Source: Ga0077555 sp964500805
GTDB taxonomy: Bacteria; Pseudomonadota; Alphaproteobacteria; Rhizobiales; Hyphomicrobiaceae
Assembly (NCBI GenBank): GCA_964500805.1
Contig: CAZCQH010000013.1
Span: forward strand, 1-64,000
Length of the DNA: 64,000 nt
Direction of reading: 5' to 3'
Position numbers and translations under genes: made by a program. Shown piece by piece: positions 8,790 to 18,294 of the stretch; within the stretch, counting starts at the first letter, position 1, and each line of letters starts with the position of its first letter. The notes below the pieces were generated by a model. That model did not search any database, was not told where the DNA came from, and worked only from the letters and a program-made list of their open reading frames with translations.

Positions 8790-9296
8790 TCAGCGCAGCC
8801 AATTGCGCGCGGCACGCAACGCCTCGGGCATGGCGAGCGCTGCGGAAGCAAGACTGCTGAGCATCGCGACCTGGCAATAGGCGCAAAGCGCAGAATTCTC
8901 CGCCCATTCCTCGCGCGTGAGCTTCACAGTCGTTGCCGCGTCGTAGAGTGTCTTTGCCGCCAGAGCCATCGGGAGCAGCGGCGCCGAATGTGCACGATTG
9001 GCGCCGCCAGCGCCGGCGAGCGCCGCTGTGATCGAATAGGTGATGATCATCAACAGACCATCCGGCACGCCGAGGCGCTTGTACGCGTAATCGGACGCAT
9101 CCACACGCTCGGAGTCGAACGGGCCGACGGGTGGGTCGGGCAAACGCCTGATCAGCCCCGTCTGATATGCCCCGACGACACCCCCGATCGCGGCCCCCAA
9201 CAGCGACAAGGCAATGATAGAACGGCGGCGGGCAAGATCGGGATGTGTTGCCGTTCTGAGCTCTCGGCTCAATTGGGACGGACTTGTCAGCGCCAT
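8790..9296 (-). CDS. Vitamin K epoxide reductase-like membrane thiol protein
   Basis: A 168-residue protein with about four hydrophobic segments. The last carries NSALCAYCQVAMLSS, a CxxC like the active site of vitamin K epoxide reductases, which reduce quinones while oxidising protein thiols. The partner loop cysteines typical of full VKOR proteins are not obvious, so the electron path is unclear. I chose the ATG at 9296 because GGAGAG lies 7 nt upstream; an upstream in-frame ATG at 9320 lacks this. It lies tail to tail with the catalase-like gene, which suggests a shared redox role. The VKOR assignment is probable, not certain. Confidence 0.6.
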   Translation of the reverse strand: MALTSPSQLSRELRTATHPDLARRRSIIALSLLGAAIGGVVGAYQTGLIRRLPDPPVGPFDSERVDASDYAYKRLGVPDGLLMIITYSITAALAGAGGANRAHSAPLLPMALAAKTLYDAATTVKLTREEWAENSALCAYCQVAMLSSLASAALAMPEALRAARNWLR

Positions 9297-9459
9297 TGCT
9301 TTCTCTCCTCGCCGAGGCAAGCAGCGCGAGCATGCGCCGTCTGCTCACGTGCAACGTTCAACAAGTCGTTGAGTTGCCACTCAACTCGACACGTGGACGT
9401 GATGGCCGAACCCCGCGCCGACGGGATGCTGACCAACTCAGCCGAGTCGACGGCGGCTC

Positions 9460-10329
9460 TCACCCGCTAGCTCCTCCGAGCACTGTCGCGCGTACCCACC
9501 ATCCGGCATGCGCCGCCGCGAGGTTCGACGCTGCCCGCGCTGCCGCTTCGCGATCTGCAAACAACCCGAACACCGTCGCGCCGGAGCCGGACATGCGGAC
9601 CAGTTGTGCGCCCGCGGCCGCCAGCGCCTCTTCGACGTCGGCAATAACAGGCGCGAGGGCGCGCGCCGGCGCGCTCAAATCGTTGCGGGCCGCGGCAAGT
9701 GTGGCGATCGGACCGACATTGGTGATCGGCGGGTGAGCCCGCATTCGATCCATCTCACCCGTCCGCAGCGCCAGCGCCTCGAACACGGGCCGTGTCGGAA
9801 CAGGCACGCGCGGATTGACCAGCACCGCATCGATCGGCTCCCACCCATCGAGCAACGCGATGTCGTGCCCGATGCCGCGCATCAGCGCCGGTTGCGAACG
9901 AAGACAAACGGTGCAGTCGGCGCCAACGTCGCGCGCCGCTTCCAGCACGCGCGTATCATCCAAGGTCAGTCCGTTGAGCTTCGCCAGTAGCCGTAACCCC
10001 GCCGCCGCATCCGCCGATCCGCCGCCGAGCCCCGCAGCAACGGGCAGCCGCTTCGTCAGCCGGAAGCTTCCTGTCCTTAGCCCGGCCACGCGCTGCGCCA
10101 GCGCCAACGCCGCCCGGGCGACCAGATTGTCTGCGATCGGTCCCGCGGCCTCAGCGGTCTCACCACTGATCATTAGCGAGAATCGATCCGCGGGTTCCAG
10201 GGTCAGGTCATCGCCAACGTTCGCGAACACCACCAGGCTTTCGATTTCGTGATAGCCATCCGCCCGCCGCCCGAGCACGTGCAGCGACAGATTGACCTTG
10301 GCGCGCGCCATTTCAGCGAAGGCAAGCAT
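9460..10329 (-). CDS. ispE: 4-diphosphocytidyl-2-C-methyl-D-erythritol kinase
   Basis: A 289-residue GHMP kinase that phosphorylates CDP-methylerythritol in the MEP isoprenoid pathway. The N-terminus AKVNLSLHVLGRRADGYHEI is typical IspE, the GHMP ATP-binding motif is LPVAAGLGGGSADAAA, and the C-terminal GHMP motif reads VRMSGSGATVFGLF. An earlier GTG-type start at 10458 would add 43 unconserved residues; I use the ATG at 10329, with the ATG at 10311 also possible. It is divergent from ispDF, and both face a 179-bp control region, so three pathway genes sit together. Confidence 0.93.
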   Translation of the reverse strand: MLAFAEMARAKVNLSLHVLGRRADGYHEIESLVVFANVGDDLTLEPADRFSLMISGETAEAAGPIADNLVARAALALAQRVAGLRTGSFRLTKRLPVAAGLGGGSADAAAGLRLLAKLNGLTLDDTRVLEAARDVGADCTVCLRSQPALMRGIGHDIALLDGWEPIDAVLVNPRVPVPTRPVFEALALRTGEMDRMRAHPPITNVGPIATLAAARNDLSAPARALAPVIADVEEALAAAGAQLVRMSGSGATVFGLFADREAAARAASNLAAAHAGWWVRATVLGGASG

Positions 10330-10391
10330 GTGCGAGCGGCGATCCGTGTCCCGGCGTTGGGAGCTGAGCTGTACCCCAGTTTTACTTGCGT

Positions 10392-10412
10392 GCGGAAAAT
10401 TCCGCCAATTGG
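10392..10412. promoter_or_regulatory. Inverted repeats between ispE and ispDF
   Basis: GCGGAA (10392-10397) and TTCCGC (10400-10405) flank AA, and CCAATTGG (10405-10412) is a perfect 8-bp palindrome directly attached. The site sits in the divergent intergenic region. An operator role is inference. Confidence 0.25.
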
Positions 10413-10508
10413 CCCAGTTGGTGAGGACACCCGTACCTGCGTTTGTTAGTCTGCGCAAAAGCAGAGCCGCAATAGAGCAGCAAGGTCCGCATCTGTGATC
10501 AGAAAGCC

Positions 10509-11777
10509 ATGTCGCCTCAGATGAGCAAAGCGACAGATGTGAGCGAGACGACTGAAACCGGCATTGGGCGCGCAGCCGCCGTGATCGTGGCTGCCGGCAG
10601 CGGTGTTCGCGCGGGTGGCGACGTGCCGAAGCAGTATCGCCTGCTCGCTGGCACTCCCGTACTGACCCGAACTCTGGCCCGCTTCCTGTCCCATCCGGGC
10701 ATCAGCCTCGTGATCCCCGTCATCTCCGAATCCGACCGCCAGCTCTACGCCCTAGCTGCCAGCGCCTTCGACGGCCACCCGAAGCTCGGCGAGGCCGTCA
10801 TCGGCGGCGCCTCTCGCCAAGCCTCCGTCTCGGCCGGCCTCGAGGCCTGCGCGCCGATCGAGCCCGAGATAGTCCTGGTTCACGATGGCGTGCGCCCCTT
10901 CCCGAGCCAGGCGCTGATCTCCCGCATCATGGCTGCCCTTGCCACGGCCGACGGCGCCATCTCCGGCCTGCCCGTCAGCGACACCTTGAAGCGCGCGACC
11001 GGTGGCGAGATTTCAGGCACGGTCGACCGCACTGGCCTCTGGGGTGCGCAGACCCCGCAGGCCTTCCGCTACGCCACGCTGCTCGAAGCCCACCGCGCCG
11101 CCCGCGCCCATCCCGGCCGCGACTTCACCGACGATGCGGCCATTCTCGAGTGGCGCGGCAAGCGCGTCGCCATGGTCCCGGGCGAGGTCGACAACATCAA
11201 GATCACGCTGCCTGAGGATTTCGCCCGCGCCGAGCGAATTCTTGCGACGGTCTCCGGCGGGCCGTTCGCGCGTCCCGTCATCCGGTCCGGTATCGGCTAC
11301 GACGTGCACGCTTTCACCACCGGCGACCATGTCATGCTGGGCGGCGTGCGCATTCCCCATGCTCAGGGCGTCGATGCTCATTCTGACGGCGATGTCGCGC
11401 TGCACGCTGTAACTGATGCGCTGCTCGGCGCCATTGCCGACGGCGACATCGGCACCCATTTTCCCCCCAGCGACCCGGCCTGGAAAGGCGCCGCCTCTGC
11501 CCGCTTCCTGACACATGCAGCCGGCCTTGTCCGCGAGCGCGGCGGCGTGATATCGAACCTCGACATCACCATCGTGGCGGAGGCGCCGCGGGTCGGCGGG
11601 CACCGAGAGGCAATGCGTCACGCCATTGCCGACGCCGCCGGGACCGAGCCCGCCCGTGTCTCGATCAAGGCGACGACATCGGAGCGGCTGGGTTTCGTGG
11701 GCCGCCGGGAAGGCCTCGCCGCCTTCGCTGTTGCGACTGTAATTTTTCCTCCGGCCACCCCGCCGGTAGCAACCTGA
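10509..11777 (+). CDS. ispDF: Bifunctional IspD/IspF enzyme of the MEP pathway
   Basis: A 422-residue fusion. Residues about 17-245 are IspD (cytidylyltransferase): VIVAAGSGVRAGGDVPKQY at the CTP site, VHDGVRPF, and GLWGAQTPQAFR. Residues about 258-418 are IspF (MECDP synthase): GIGYDVHAF and DAHSDGDVALHAVTDALLGA with the metal-binding Asp and His. The two enzymes act before and after IspE. The fusion is typical of Alphaproteobacteria. The end is 38 nt from the dxs start, so the two genes are probably co-transcribed. A second ATG at 10521 is possible. Confidence 0.95.
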   Translation: MSPQMSKATDVSETTETGIGRAAAVIVAAGSGVRAGGDVPKQYRLLAGTPVLTRTLARFLSHPGISLVIPVISESDRQLYALAASAFDGHPKLGEAVIGGASRQASVSAGLEACAPIEPEIVLVHDGVRPFPSQALISRIMAALATADGAISGLPVSDTLKRATGGEISGTVDRTGLWGAQTPQAFRYATLLEAHRAARAHPGRDFTDDAAILEWRGKRVAMVPGEVDNIKITLPEDFARAERILATVSGGPFARPVIRSGIGYDVHAFTTGDHVMLGGVRIPHAQGVDAHSDGDVALHAVTDALLGAIADGDIGTHFPPSDPAWKGAASARFLTHAAGLVRERGGVISNLDITIVAEAPRVGGHREAMRHAIADAAGTEPARVSIKATTSERLGFVGRREGLAAFAVATVIFPPATPPVAT

Positions 11778-11815
11778 ACGACCCGAAGCGTCAAGACCTG
11801 TTGAAGAGAAGCCCT

Positions 11816-13699
11816 ATGTCCAAGACGCCGCTCCTCGACCTGATCAACATCCCGGCCGACGTGCGCAAGCTCGGCGAGGGCCAGCTCCGCCAGCTCGCTG
11901 ACGAGCTCCGCCAGGAGACCATAGACGCCGTTTCCGTCACCGGCGGCCATCTCGGTGCAGGCCTTGGCGTGGTCGAGCTGACCGTGGCCCTGCACTGGGT
12001 GTTCAACACGCCGGACGATCGCCTGATCTGGGACGTCGGACATCAGGCCTACCCTCACAAGATCCTGACCGGGCGCCGCAAGCGCATCCGCACCTTGCGC
12101 CAGGGAGGCGGGCTTTCGGGCTTCACCAAGCGCGCCGAGAGCGAATACGATCCATTCGGCGCAGCGCACTCCTCCACATCGATTTCGGCCGGCCTCGGCA
12201 TGGCCGTCGCGCGCGATCTCTCCGGCGGCTCGAACAATGTCATTGCCGTGATCGGCGACGGTGCCATGAGCGCCGGCATGGCTTACGAGGCGATGAACAA
12301 CGCTGGCGCTNNNNNNNNNNACAACGATATGTCGATTGCGCCGCCGGTCGGCGCGCTCTCGACCTATCTCGCGCGCATCACCTCATCGGGCACTTACTTG
12401 CATCTGCGGGAGGTCGGAAAGCAGCTTGCTAAGCACCTGCCGAAAAACTGGGAGCGACGTGCCGCACGCGTCGAGGAGTACACCCGCCACCTTTGGCAGG
12501 GCGGCGCCATATTCGAGGAACTCGGCTTCTACTATCTCGGCCCCATCGATGGGCACGATCTGAACGTGCTGCTGCCCGTGCTCAAGAACGTGCGCGACAG
12601 CGGCAAGGGCCCGATTCTCGTGCATGTCGTCACCAAGAAGGGCAAGGGCTACCCCCCGGCCGAGGCCTCCTCCGACAAGTACCACGGCGTAAATACGTTC
12701 GATGTCATCACCGGGACCCAGGCGAAGCCCAAGGCGAACGCGCCTGGCTACACGAAAGTTTTTGCCGAGAGCCTGATTGCCGCAGCTCGCCGCGACCCGA
12801 AGATCGTTGCCGTCACCGCCGCCATGCCGTCCGGCACCGGACTCGATATTTTCGGCAAGGAGTTCCCAGAGCGCACCTTCGACGTCGGCATCGCCGAGCA
12901 GCACGGCGTCACCTTCGCCGCCGGACTTGCGACCGAGGGCTACAAGCCCTTCTGCGCCATCTACTCGACGTTCCTGCAGCGCGCCTACGACCAGGTCGTG
13001 CACGATGTCGCGATTCAGCGCCTGCCGGTGCGTTTCGCGCTCGATCGCGCCGGTCTCGTCGGCGCCGACGGGCCGACGCACGCCGGCTCATTCGACCTGG
13101 CCTACCTCGGCTGCCTACCCGACTTCGTGATCATGGCCGCGGCTGACGAAGCCGAGCTGAAGCACATGGTGGCAACCGCCGTTGCCATCGACGATCGCCC
13201 CTCCGCCTTCCGCTATCCCCGCGGCGAGGGCGTCGGCGTCGAGATGCCGGCCGAAGGAACACCGCTGGAGATCGGCCGCGGCCGCATCGTTCGCGAGGGC
13301 ACCGCCGTCGCGATCCTCTCGCTCGGCACGCGCCTTGCAGAGAGCCTCAAAGCCGCCGATCAGCTGGCTGCCTTTGGCTTGCCGACGACCGTCGCCGACG
13401 CGCGCTTCATGAAGCCGCTGGACACCCGCCTCATCGACCAGCTCGCGCGTGAGCACGAGGTGCTGATCACCATCGAGGAGGGCAGCACGGGCGGCTTCGG
13501 CAGCCACGTGCTCGAGTATCTGGCAAATGCAGGCCATCTCGATCGCGGGTTGAAGGTGCGGCCGATGACGCTGCCCGACACGTTCATTGATCACGACAAG
13601 CCCGATAAGATGTACGAACGCGCCGGGCTCCACGCCGCCGGCATCGTTGCCAAGGTCCTCGCCGCGCTCGGCCGTCAGGTCCAGGCCAACGAGCGGTAA
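11816..13699 (+). CDS. dxs: 1-deoxy-D-xylulose-5-phosphate synthase (contains an assembly gap)
   Basis: As written, 627 codons. Dxs joins pyruvate and glyceraldehyde 3-phosphate using thiamine diphosphate and is the first step of the MEP pathway. Visible: WDVGHQAYPHKILTGR, the start of the ThDP motif GDGAMSAGMAYEAMNNAG, the second-domain AEQHGVTFAAGLA, and the transketolase C-terminal domain. Ten Ns at 12311-12320 interrupt the ThDP motif; four residues stand where the family has about eleven, so roughly 21 bases are probably missing. The ATG at 11816 follows AAGAGAAG; a TTG at 11801 is less likely. Confidence 0.95.
   Translation: MSKTPLLDLINIPADVRKLGEGQLRQLADELRQETIDAVSVTGGHLGAGLGVVELTVALHWVFNTPDDRLIWDVGHQAYPHKILTGRRKRIRTLRQGGGLSGFTKRAESEYDPFGAAHSSTSISAGLGMAVARDLSGGSNNVIAVIGDGAMSAGMAYEAMNNAGAXXXXNDMSIAPPVGALSTYLARITSSGTYLHLREVGKQLAKHLPKNWERRAARVEEYTRHLWQGGAIFEELGFYYLGPIDGHDLNVLLPVLKNVRDSGKGPILVHVVTKKGKGYPPAEASSDKYHGVNTFDVITGTQAKPKANAPGYTKVFAESLIAAARRDPKIVAVTAAMPSGTGLDIFGKEFPERTFDVGIAEQHGVTFAAGLATEGYKPFCAIYSTFLQRAYDQVVHDVAIQRLPVRFALDRAGLVGADGPTHAGSFDLAYLGCLPDFVIMAAADEAELKHMVATAVAIDDRPSAFRYPRGEGVGVEMPAEGTPLEIGRGRIVREGTAVAILSLGTRLAESLKAADQLAAFGLPTTVADARFMKPLDTRLIDQLAREHEVLITIEEGSTGGFGSHVLEYLANAGHLDRGLKVRPMTLPDTFIDHDKPDKMYERAGLHAAGIVAKVLAALGRQVQANER
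12311..12320. other. Run of 10 Ns (assembly gap) inside dxs
   Basis: Ten undetermined bases lie in the ThDP-binding motif of dxs. Comparison with the family (the missing part normally includes the sequence ending in ILND) implies a true length of about 31 bases, so the N count is probably a placeholder. Confidence 0.95.
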
Positions 13700-13733
13700 A
13701 CGCGGGTAGGTGACCGCCAAGCCTTCGAACAAA

Positions 13734-15569
13734 TCACCGCCGGCCCGGCCGCCGCTGGCGTGCATGACGGAGCTCGCGGTCGTAGACCGTCTCGCCGCCG
13801 GGCACGCGCAGATCGCGCACCATCTCGAGCGTGTGTCGGCCGGCCGCGGGCGTCAGCAGCGACACCGCGATCGCGCTCGCGAGGCTCACTGGGACACCGA
13901 TCGCCGCCGCTAGAATAGTCGGCGCGCCTGATTGGGCCGCTGCGCCCGCCAGCAGCGCGCTGATCGCAGCGCCGAGCCCCGCGGCTATGCCTGCGATGGC
14001 ACCCCACGCATTGACCCGCTTCCACCAGATCGACAGCAGCAGCACGGGAAACAGCGCCGACGCCGAGATCGCAAGCGACCAGAGCATCAGGTCGAGTGGA
14101 TCGCCCCGCGCGATTATTGCGCCCCATCCCGCCAGCAGCGCCACCAGCGCTATCGCGCCACGTGACGCCATCAGCCGTGCGCCCGGTGTCCGCGGCAAGG
14201 CCGACGGACTGCCGACGACATCCTCTGCCACGATCAGGCCGAGCTGCGTAACGCTTGCCGAGGCACCTGCCATCGCAGCGGCCAGCACGCCCGCTGCAAC
14301 GACGAAGATCACCGCGGCCGGAAATCCGGCGAGAATAGGCAAGCTGATCAGCACCGCGTCTCGTTTCCAGGCTATCGTCGTCGCCGACAACGCCGGCAGC
14401 TTGGCATCGATCGCCGCAAACCCGAGCTCCAGTATGGAGCGAAACGTCTGCGGCAGAGCGTCGGGGGACAGCCCCACCAGCTCCGTCATCATCCGCTCGC
14501 GAAAGAACACCGCGATCGCTGACAGAGTCATGATCACGACGCCAACCAGGAACACTGACCAGCCGATCGACTTTCGCGCTTCGTAGACGCTCGGCGTCGT
14601 GGCAGCTCTTCCGAGGTGCGCCGGCGAACCCGCGATCCCGAGCATCACGCACAGCATCGCCAGCACGAACGCCGCCGACCCCACGCTGCTGAAGGGCGTC
14701 GCAAACCGTCCGGAAATCGTCTGCACGGCCTGCCCCGGCAGCTCGAAGGTCAGTGGCCCGGCGATCACGGCTGGCAGTCCTTGTGCATACTCCAGCCGGC
14801 CGATGGCACGCAGCACCGGGCCATGACTTACCTGCCCCAGCGGCAGATTGGTTTCCATCACCGAGACGATTGTCACCGGCAGCACGAGAGCGGCCAACGC
14901 CACCAGCGACTGCGCCGCCCCCGACCAGGAGAGCGAGCGCAAACCGCCCGGCGCCACGGTGATGACGATCGCCGCCACAAGCAGCATCGCGATCACCGAC
15001 TGCGGCAGATCGACGAGCCAGCCCATCGCCAGCGCCGCGATCTTGATCTCCGCGATGATCAGCAGCAGCAGCGAAGCTGAGGCGGCCGATGCCGCCGCAA
15101 TCCGCACCGCCGGGCTCTCGAATCGCATGCCGAGATACCCTGGCACCGTGAAGGCACCGAATTTGCGCACGTAGGGCGCAATCAACACCACCATGGCGAC
15201 GAAGCCCGCGAGGATGCCGAGCGGGACGCAAAGGGCGTCGAACCCCGCCAGGAACATTGCTCCGGAGAACGTGACAAGACCCGTGCCGCCTATCGAGGCA
15301 ACCGCCATCGACATCCCAACGAAGGAGGCCGGCACCCGCCGACCGGCGAGAAAGAACTCCGACGGCACCTGCGTAAAGGCGAGCCCACCGATCACCGCAA
15401 ATGTGCCGAGGGTCGTGAGCGCCAGCACGTTCCTGAGCCGCGGCTCGCTCATGCCGAGCTGCTCGAGGATGATCAGCATTAGCACCAGCGCTGCTACGGC
15501 CGATGTGTAGATGCCGAAGTAGATCCCGAGCCGTGGATTGACCCGGTGCGAACGGGGATGGGCCGACAT
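13734..15569 (-). CDS. Sodium:solute symporter, large subunit (ActP-like, partner of DUF4212)
   Basis: A 611-residue SSS-family transporter with about 13 membrane helices, related to acetate permease ActP. Recognisable parts are the SEFFLAGRRVP segment after the second helix and SIGGTGLVTFSGAMF in the third. It follows the DUF4212 small subunit by only 4 nt, the arrangement of the two-part symporters with putative monocarboxylate or amino-acid substrates. The ATG at 15569 lies directly after the DUF4212 stop codon and fits that coupling; an upstream in-frame start at 15614 would overlap the small subunit. The C-terminus is cytoplasmic and basic. Confidence 0.88.
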   Translation of the reverse strand: MSAHPRSHRVNPRLGIYFGIYTSAVAALVLMLIILEQLGMSEPRLRNVLALTTLGTFAVIGGLAFTQVPSEFFLAGRRVPASFVGMSMAVASIGGTGLVTFSGAMFLAGFDALCVPLGILAGFVAMVVLIAPYVRKFGAFTVPGYLGMRFESPAVRIAAASAASASLLLLIIAEIKIAALAMGWLVDLPQSVIAMLLVAAIVITVAPGGLRSLSWSGAAQSLVALAALVLPVTIVSVMETNLPLGQVSHGPVLRAIGRLEYAQGLPAVIAGPLTFELPGQAVQTISGRFATPFSSVGSAAFVLAMLCVMLGIAGSPAHLGRAATTPSVYEARKSIGWSVFLVGVVIMTLSAIAVFFRERMMTELVGLSPDALPQTFRSILELGFAAIDAKLPALSATTIAWKRDAVLISLPILAGFPAAVIFVVAAGVLAAAMAGASASVTQLGLIVAEDVVGSPSALPRTPGARLMASRGAIALVALLAGWGAIIARGDPLDLMLWSLAISASALFPVLLLSIWWKRVNAWGAIAGIAAGLGAAISALLAGAAAQSGAPTILAAAIGVPVSLASAIAVSLLTPAAGRHTLEMVRDLRVPGGETVYDRELRHARQRRPGRR

Positions 15570-15573
15570 GGGC

Positions 15574-15834
15574 TCAGTTGTCCTCTTGTGCCCCGTGCCA
15601 GTGATCGAGCGCATCCTGCCGGTTCACGAACGTGAACACGGTAATGTTGGCGATCAGAATCAGGCCATGGCAGACCAGGAAATAGCCAAGGGGAAAGCCA
15701 AGGAACTTGTTCGAGTTGAGGCGCTCGGCGTAAAGCGGAAACACGATCAGGGTCACGAGAAACGGCAAGAAGCTGGTCAGCATCTGCCATTTCGTATGCC
15801 GCCAGTAGGGCTTACGCTCCTTGCGCTCAATCAT
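15574..15834 (-). CDS. DUF4212 small subunit of a sodium:solute symporter
   Basis: An 86-residue protein with two membrane helices (about 19-35 and 48-68) and the DUF4212 pattern: basic N-terminus YWRHTKW, then FPLYAERLN, FPLGYFLVCHG and FTFVNRQDALD near the end. Family members sit directly upstream of an SSS symporter and form its small subunit. Here the stop codon is 4 nt before the symporter ATG, consistent with translational coupling. Confidence 0.9.
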   Translation of the reverse strand: MIERKERKPYWRHTKWQMLTSFLPFLVTLIVFPLYAERLNSNKFLGFPLGYFLVCHGLILIANITVFTFVNRQDALDHWHGAQEDN

Positions 15835-16203
15835 CGGCCGTCCCCCGTGAAACCGCCCTTGTTGCCGCCCATTGTGGTGGCTGTGGGGCGCTTGGCAACG
15901 GGTCGTGGTGCCCCGTCCACGACTCCGACGTTTGCTGCACCTGCGAAATTCCTTGACCTCGAGCCCAAATTGAACGATACATCATGCGCTTTCGGAAGCT
16001 TTCTTGGCGCTCCGGTCGCGTGATGGATGCAACTGCAATTCTCGAGCATCCGCCTGTCGAGCGCTGCTAAATCAAAGATTTGCTGAAATACGAAAGACGG
16101 CGACCCAGGACACACGCGGGGCGTCCCAACCTGACCGGCGCATTGGCGGCTCCGATAAGGCTGAGCCGCGCGCCGCTCCTCACACCAGAAAGCTCTAAAT
16201 TAA
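15835..16203. other. Divergent non-coding stretch before the DEAD-box helicase
   Basis: No gene is supported here. A promoter-like sequence points to the helicase: TTGACC (15953-15958), 17-nt spacer, GATACA (15976-15981). It would give a long leader of about 220 nt. Confidence 0.35.
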
Positions 16204-18294
16204 ATGCAGTTCACTGAATTCGGCCTCGGCGCCGACCTCGAGCGCGCGCTGGAGGACGAGGGCTACGCCGTCCCCACTCCCATTCAGGCTCAGGCCATTC
16301 CGAGTGTGCTCGCTGGCCGCGACCTGCTCGGCATCGCCCAGACGGGCACCGGCAAGACCGCGGCCTTTGCGCTGCCGATCCTGGCTCGTCTCGCGTCCAA
16401 CCCGCGCGAGACCCGTCGTGGCACCTGCCGCGCATTGATACTCTCGCCCACCCGCGAGCTTGCCACCCAGATCGGCGACAGCATTCGCAGCTACGGCCGG
16501 CACACCAATCTCTCCGTTACCGTGGTCTTCGGGGGCGTGTCCCACCGCCCGCAGCTCGACGCTTTGCGCCGCGGCATCGATATCCTGGTGGCAACGCCAG
16601 GCCGCCTGATCGATCATCTCGACGGCCGCAACCTCTCGCTCGAGGCCGTCGAGACGTTCGTCCTCGATGAGGCTGACCAGATGCTGGACCTCGGCTTCGT
16701 CCGCCCGATCCGGAACATCGTCGCCCGTCTGCCCAAGGTGCGCCAGAACCTGTTCTTCTCCGCCACCATGCCGTTCGAGATCGGTGCGCTTGCCGCCGAG
16801 TTGCTGGTCGACCCGCTGAAGGTTTCCGTCGCTCCCGCCGCAACGACGGTCGAGCGCGTGACCCAGCGCGTGCTCCTCATCGAACGTGCGAAGAAGCGCT
16901 CGCTCCTCGCCGAGCTCCTTGGCGATCCTGCCATGACGCGCACCATCGTCTTCACCCGCACCAAGCGGGGCGCCGATCGTGTCACGCGGCATCTGGACAG
17001 CGTCGGCATCTCGGCTGCTGCCATACATGGCAACAAGAGCCAGCCGCAGCGCGAGAAGGCGCTTGCCTCCTTTCGCGACGGTGAGACTCGCGTGCTGGTC
17101 GCAACCGACATCGCCGCGCGCGGCATCGACATCGAGCAAGTGTCGCACGTGATCAACTACGAGCTGCCTGAGGTTCCCGAAAGCTATGTCCACCGCATCG
17201 GCCGCACCGCCCGCGCCGGAGCCGAGGGCAGCGCCATTGCCCTCGTCGACCAGGAAGAGCGCGGCCTCCTCCGCGACATCGAGCGCCTGACGCGGCAGCA
17301 GATTCCATCCGAGGACCGCCGCGGTGACACCACGCTTGCGGTTGTCACGCGCGATGCCGATCGTCCGCGCCGGCAACACGGGAGCGACAATCGGCGCCGC
17401 TCGGAGGATCGCGAGGGGGCCGCCAATGGGCACGCGGATCGCGGCGCACGCGAGCGGTTTGGCGAAACAGGCGCGCGACCGCGTCATCGCGATCGCGATC
17501 GAAATCACCAAGGCCGCCGCGGTTCCGAACGCCGCGATCACGCGCAGGCCGGCGACTACGCCGCCGGCAAGCCTGCGCAGAGCCGAGACCGCAAGCCACG
17601 CGCTGAGCAGGATCGCGACCATCGCGACCAGCATGGTGCTGGATTCACAAAGAGAGGCGAGCGCCCGTCACAGCAGCGGGACGGCGATCGCCCCAGCTCT
17701 CAGCGCCCCGATCGTGAGCACGGCGAGCGCCACCAGCGTCCTGATCGTGACCGCGGCGACTTCCCGCGCTTCGATAGCGATCGCAACGACACCCGCAATC
17801 GCCAGAATGATCGTCACCCCGCAGCCGACGGTCACAATCGACTGCGAAACGGCCGGCCGCAATCGCGCGACGAGCGCCCCGCACCGCGCGAGAACCGCTC
17901 CGACTTCCGCGGCGATCGCCGGAACGGCAGCAGCAGCCCCTCGAGCGGCAGGCCACGCGATGACCACCAGGGACGCGACGGCCAAGGCCGTTCTCGTGGC
18001 GAGCATGATCGCACCGGTGCCAAGCGGCCGTTCAAACCTCGCCACCGCGACGGTTTGTCGGACGAGCGCGGCTCTCGTGATCAGGGCTTCTCTGATCGCA
18101 CTCGTCACGCCCGCAGCGAAAGCGACCGCGGCCCCGATCGCAGCGCGTATCAGAACGATCGCCCGCGACACGGGAGCGGGCGCCAGAGCGGCGAGCGCCG
18201 CCATGGCGAGCGTCACGGCGAACGGTCGCGACAACAAACGCGCGGCGGCGACCACCCCTATCGCCCCGGCCGCAACGCATCCCGGCCCGCGTAA
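16204..18294 (+). CDS. rhlE: DEAD-box RNA helicase (RhlE-like) with a long Arg/Asp/His-rich tail
   Basis: A 696-residue helicase. The core (1-382) shows the Q motif PTPIQAQAIP, Walker A AQTGTGKT near residues 46-53, DEAD at 155-158, SAT near 187 and HRIGRTARAG near 329, so it should unwind or remodel RNA with ATP. Residues 383-696 are a disordered tail of about 310 residues rich in Arg, Asp, His, Gly and Ser (DRDR, GERHGER, RPDREHG), far longer than in most RhlE proteins. This tail probably binds RNA or drives condensation. The ATG at 16204 matches the family start (MQFTEFGL), though no clear ribosome site precedes it. A hairpin follows the stop. Confidence 0.92.
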   Translation: MQFTEFGLGADLERALEDEGYAVPTPIQAQAIPSVLAGRDLLGIAQTGTGKTAAFALPILARLASNPRETRRGTCRALILSPTRELATQIGDSIRSYGRHTNLSVTVVFGGVSHRPQLDALRRGIDILVATPGRLIDHLDGRNLSLEAVETFVLDEADQMLDLGFVRPIRNIVARLPKVRQNLFFSATMPFEIGALAAELLVDPLKVSVAPAATTVERVTQRVLLIERAKKRSLLAELLGDPAMTRTIVFTRTKRGADRVTRHLDSVGISAAAIHGNKSQPQREKALASFRDGETRVLVATDIAARGIDIEQVSHVINYELPEVPESYVHRIGRTARAGAEGSAIALVDQEERGLLRDIERLTRQQIPSEDRRGDTTLAVVTRDADRPRRQHGSDNRRRSEDREGAANGHADRGARERFGETGARPRHRDRDRNHQGRRGSERRDHAQAGDYAAGKPAQSRDRKPRAEQDRDHRDQHGAGFTKRGERPSQQRDGDRPSSQRPDREHGERHQRPDRDRGDFPRFDSDRNDTRNRQNDRHPAADGHNRLRNGRPQSRDERPAPRENRSDFRGDRRNGSSSPSSGRPRDDHQGRDGQGRSRGEHDRTGAKRPFKPRHRDGLSDERGSRDQGFSDRTRHARSESDRGPDRSAYQNDRPRHGSGRQSGERRHGERHGERSRQQTRGGDHPYRPGRNASRPA

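Noticed and set aside
13675..15231. Long minus-strand frame over the symporter gene
   Set aside because: Arg/Gly/Asp-rich shadow of the symporter frame with no domain features.
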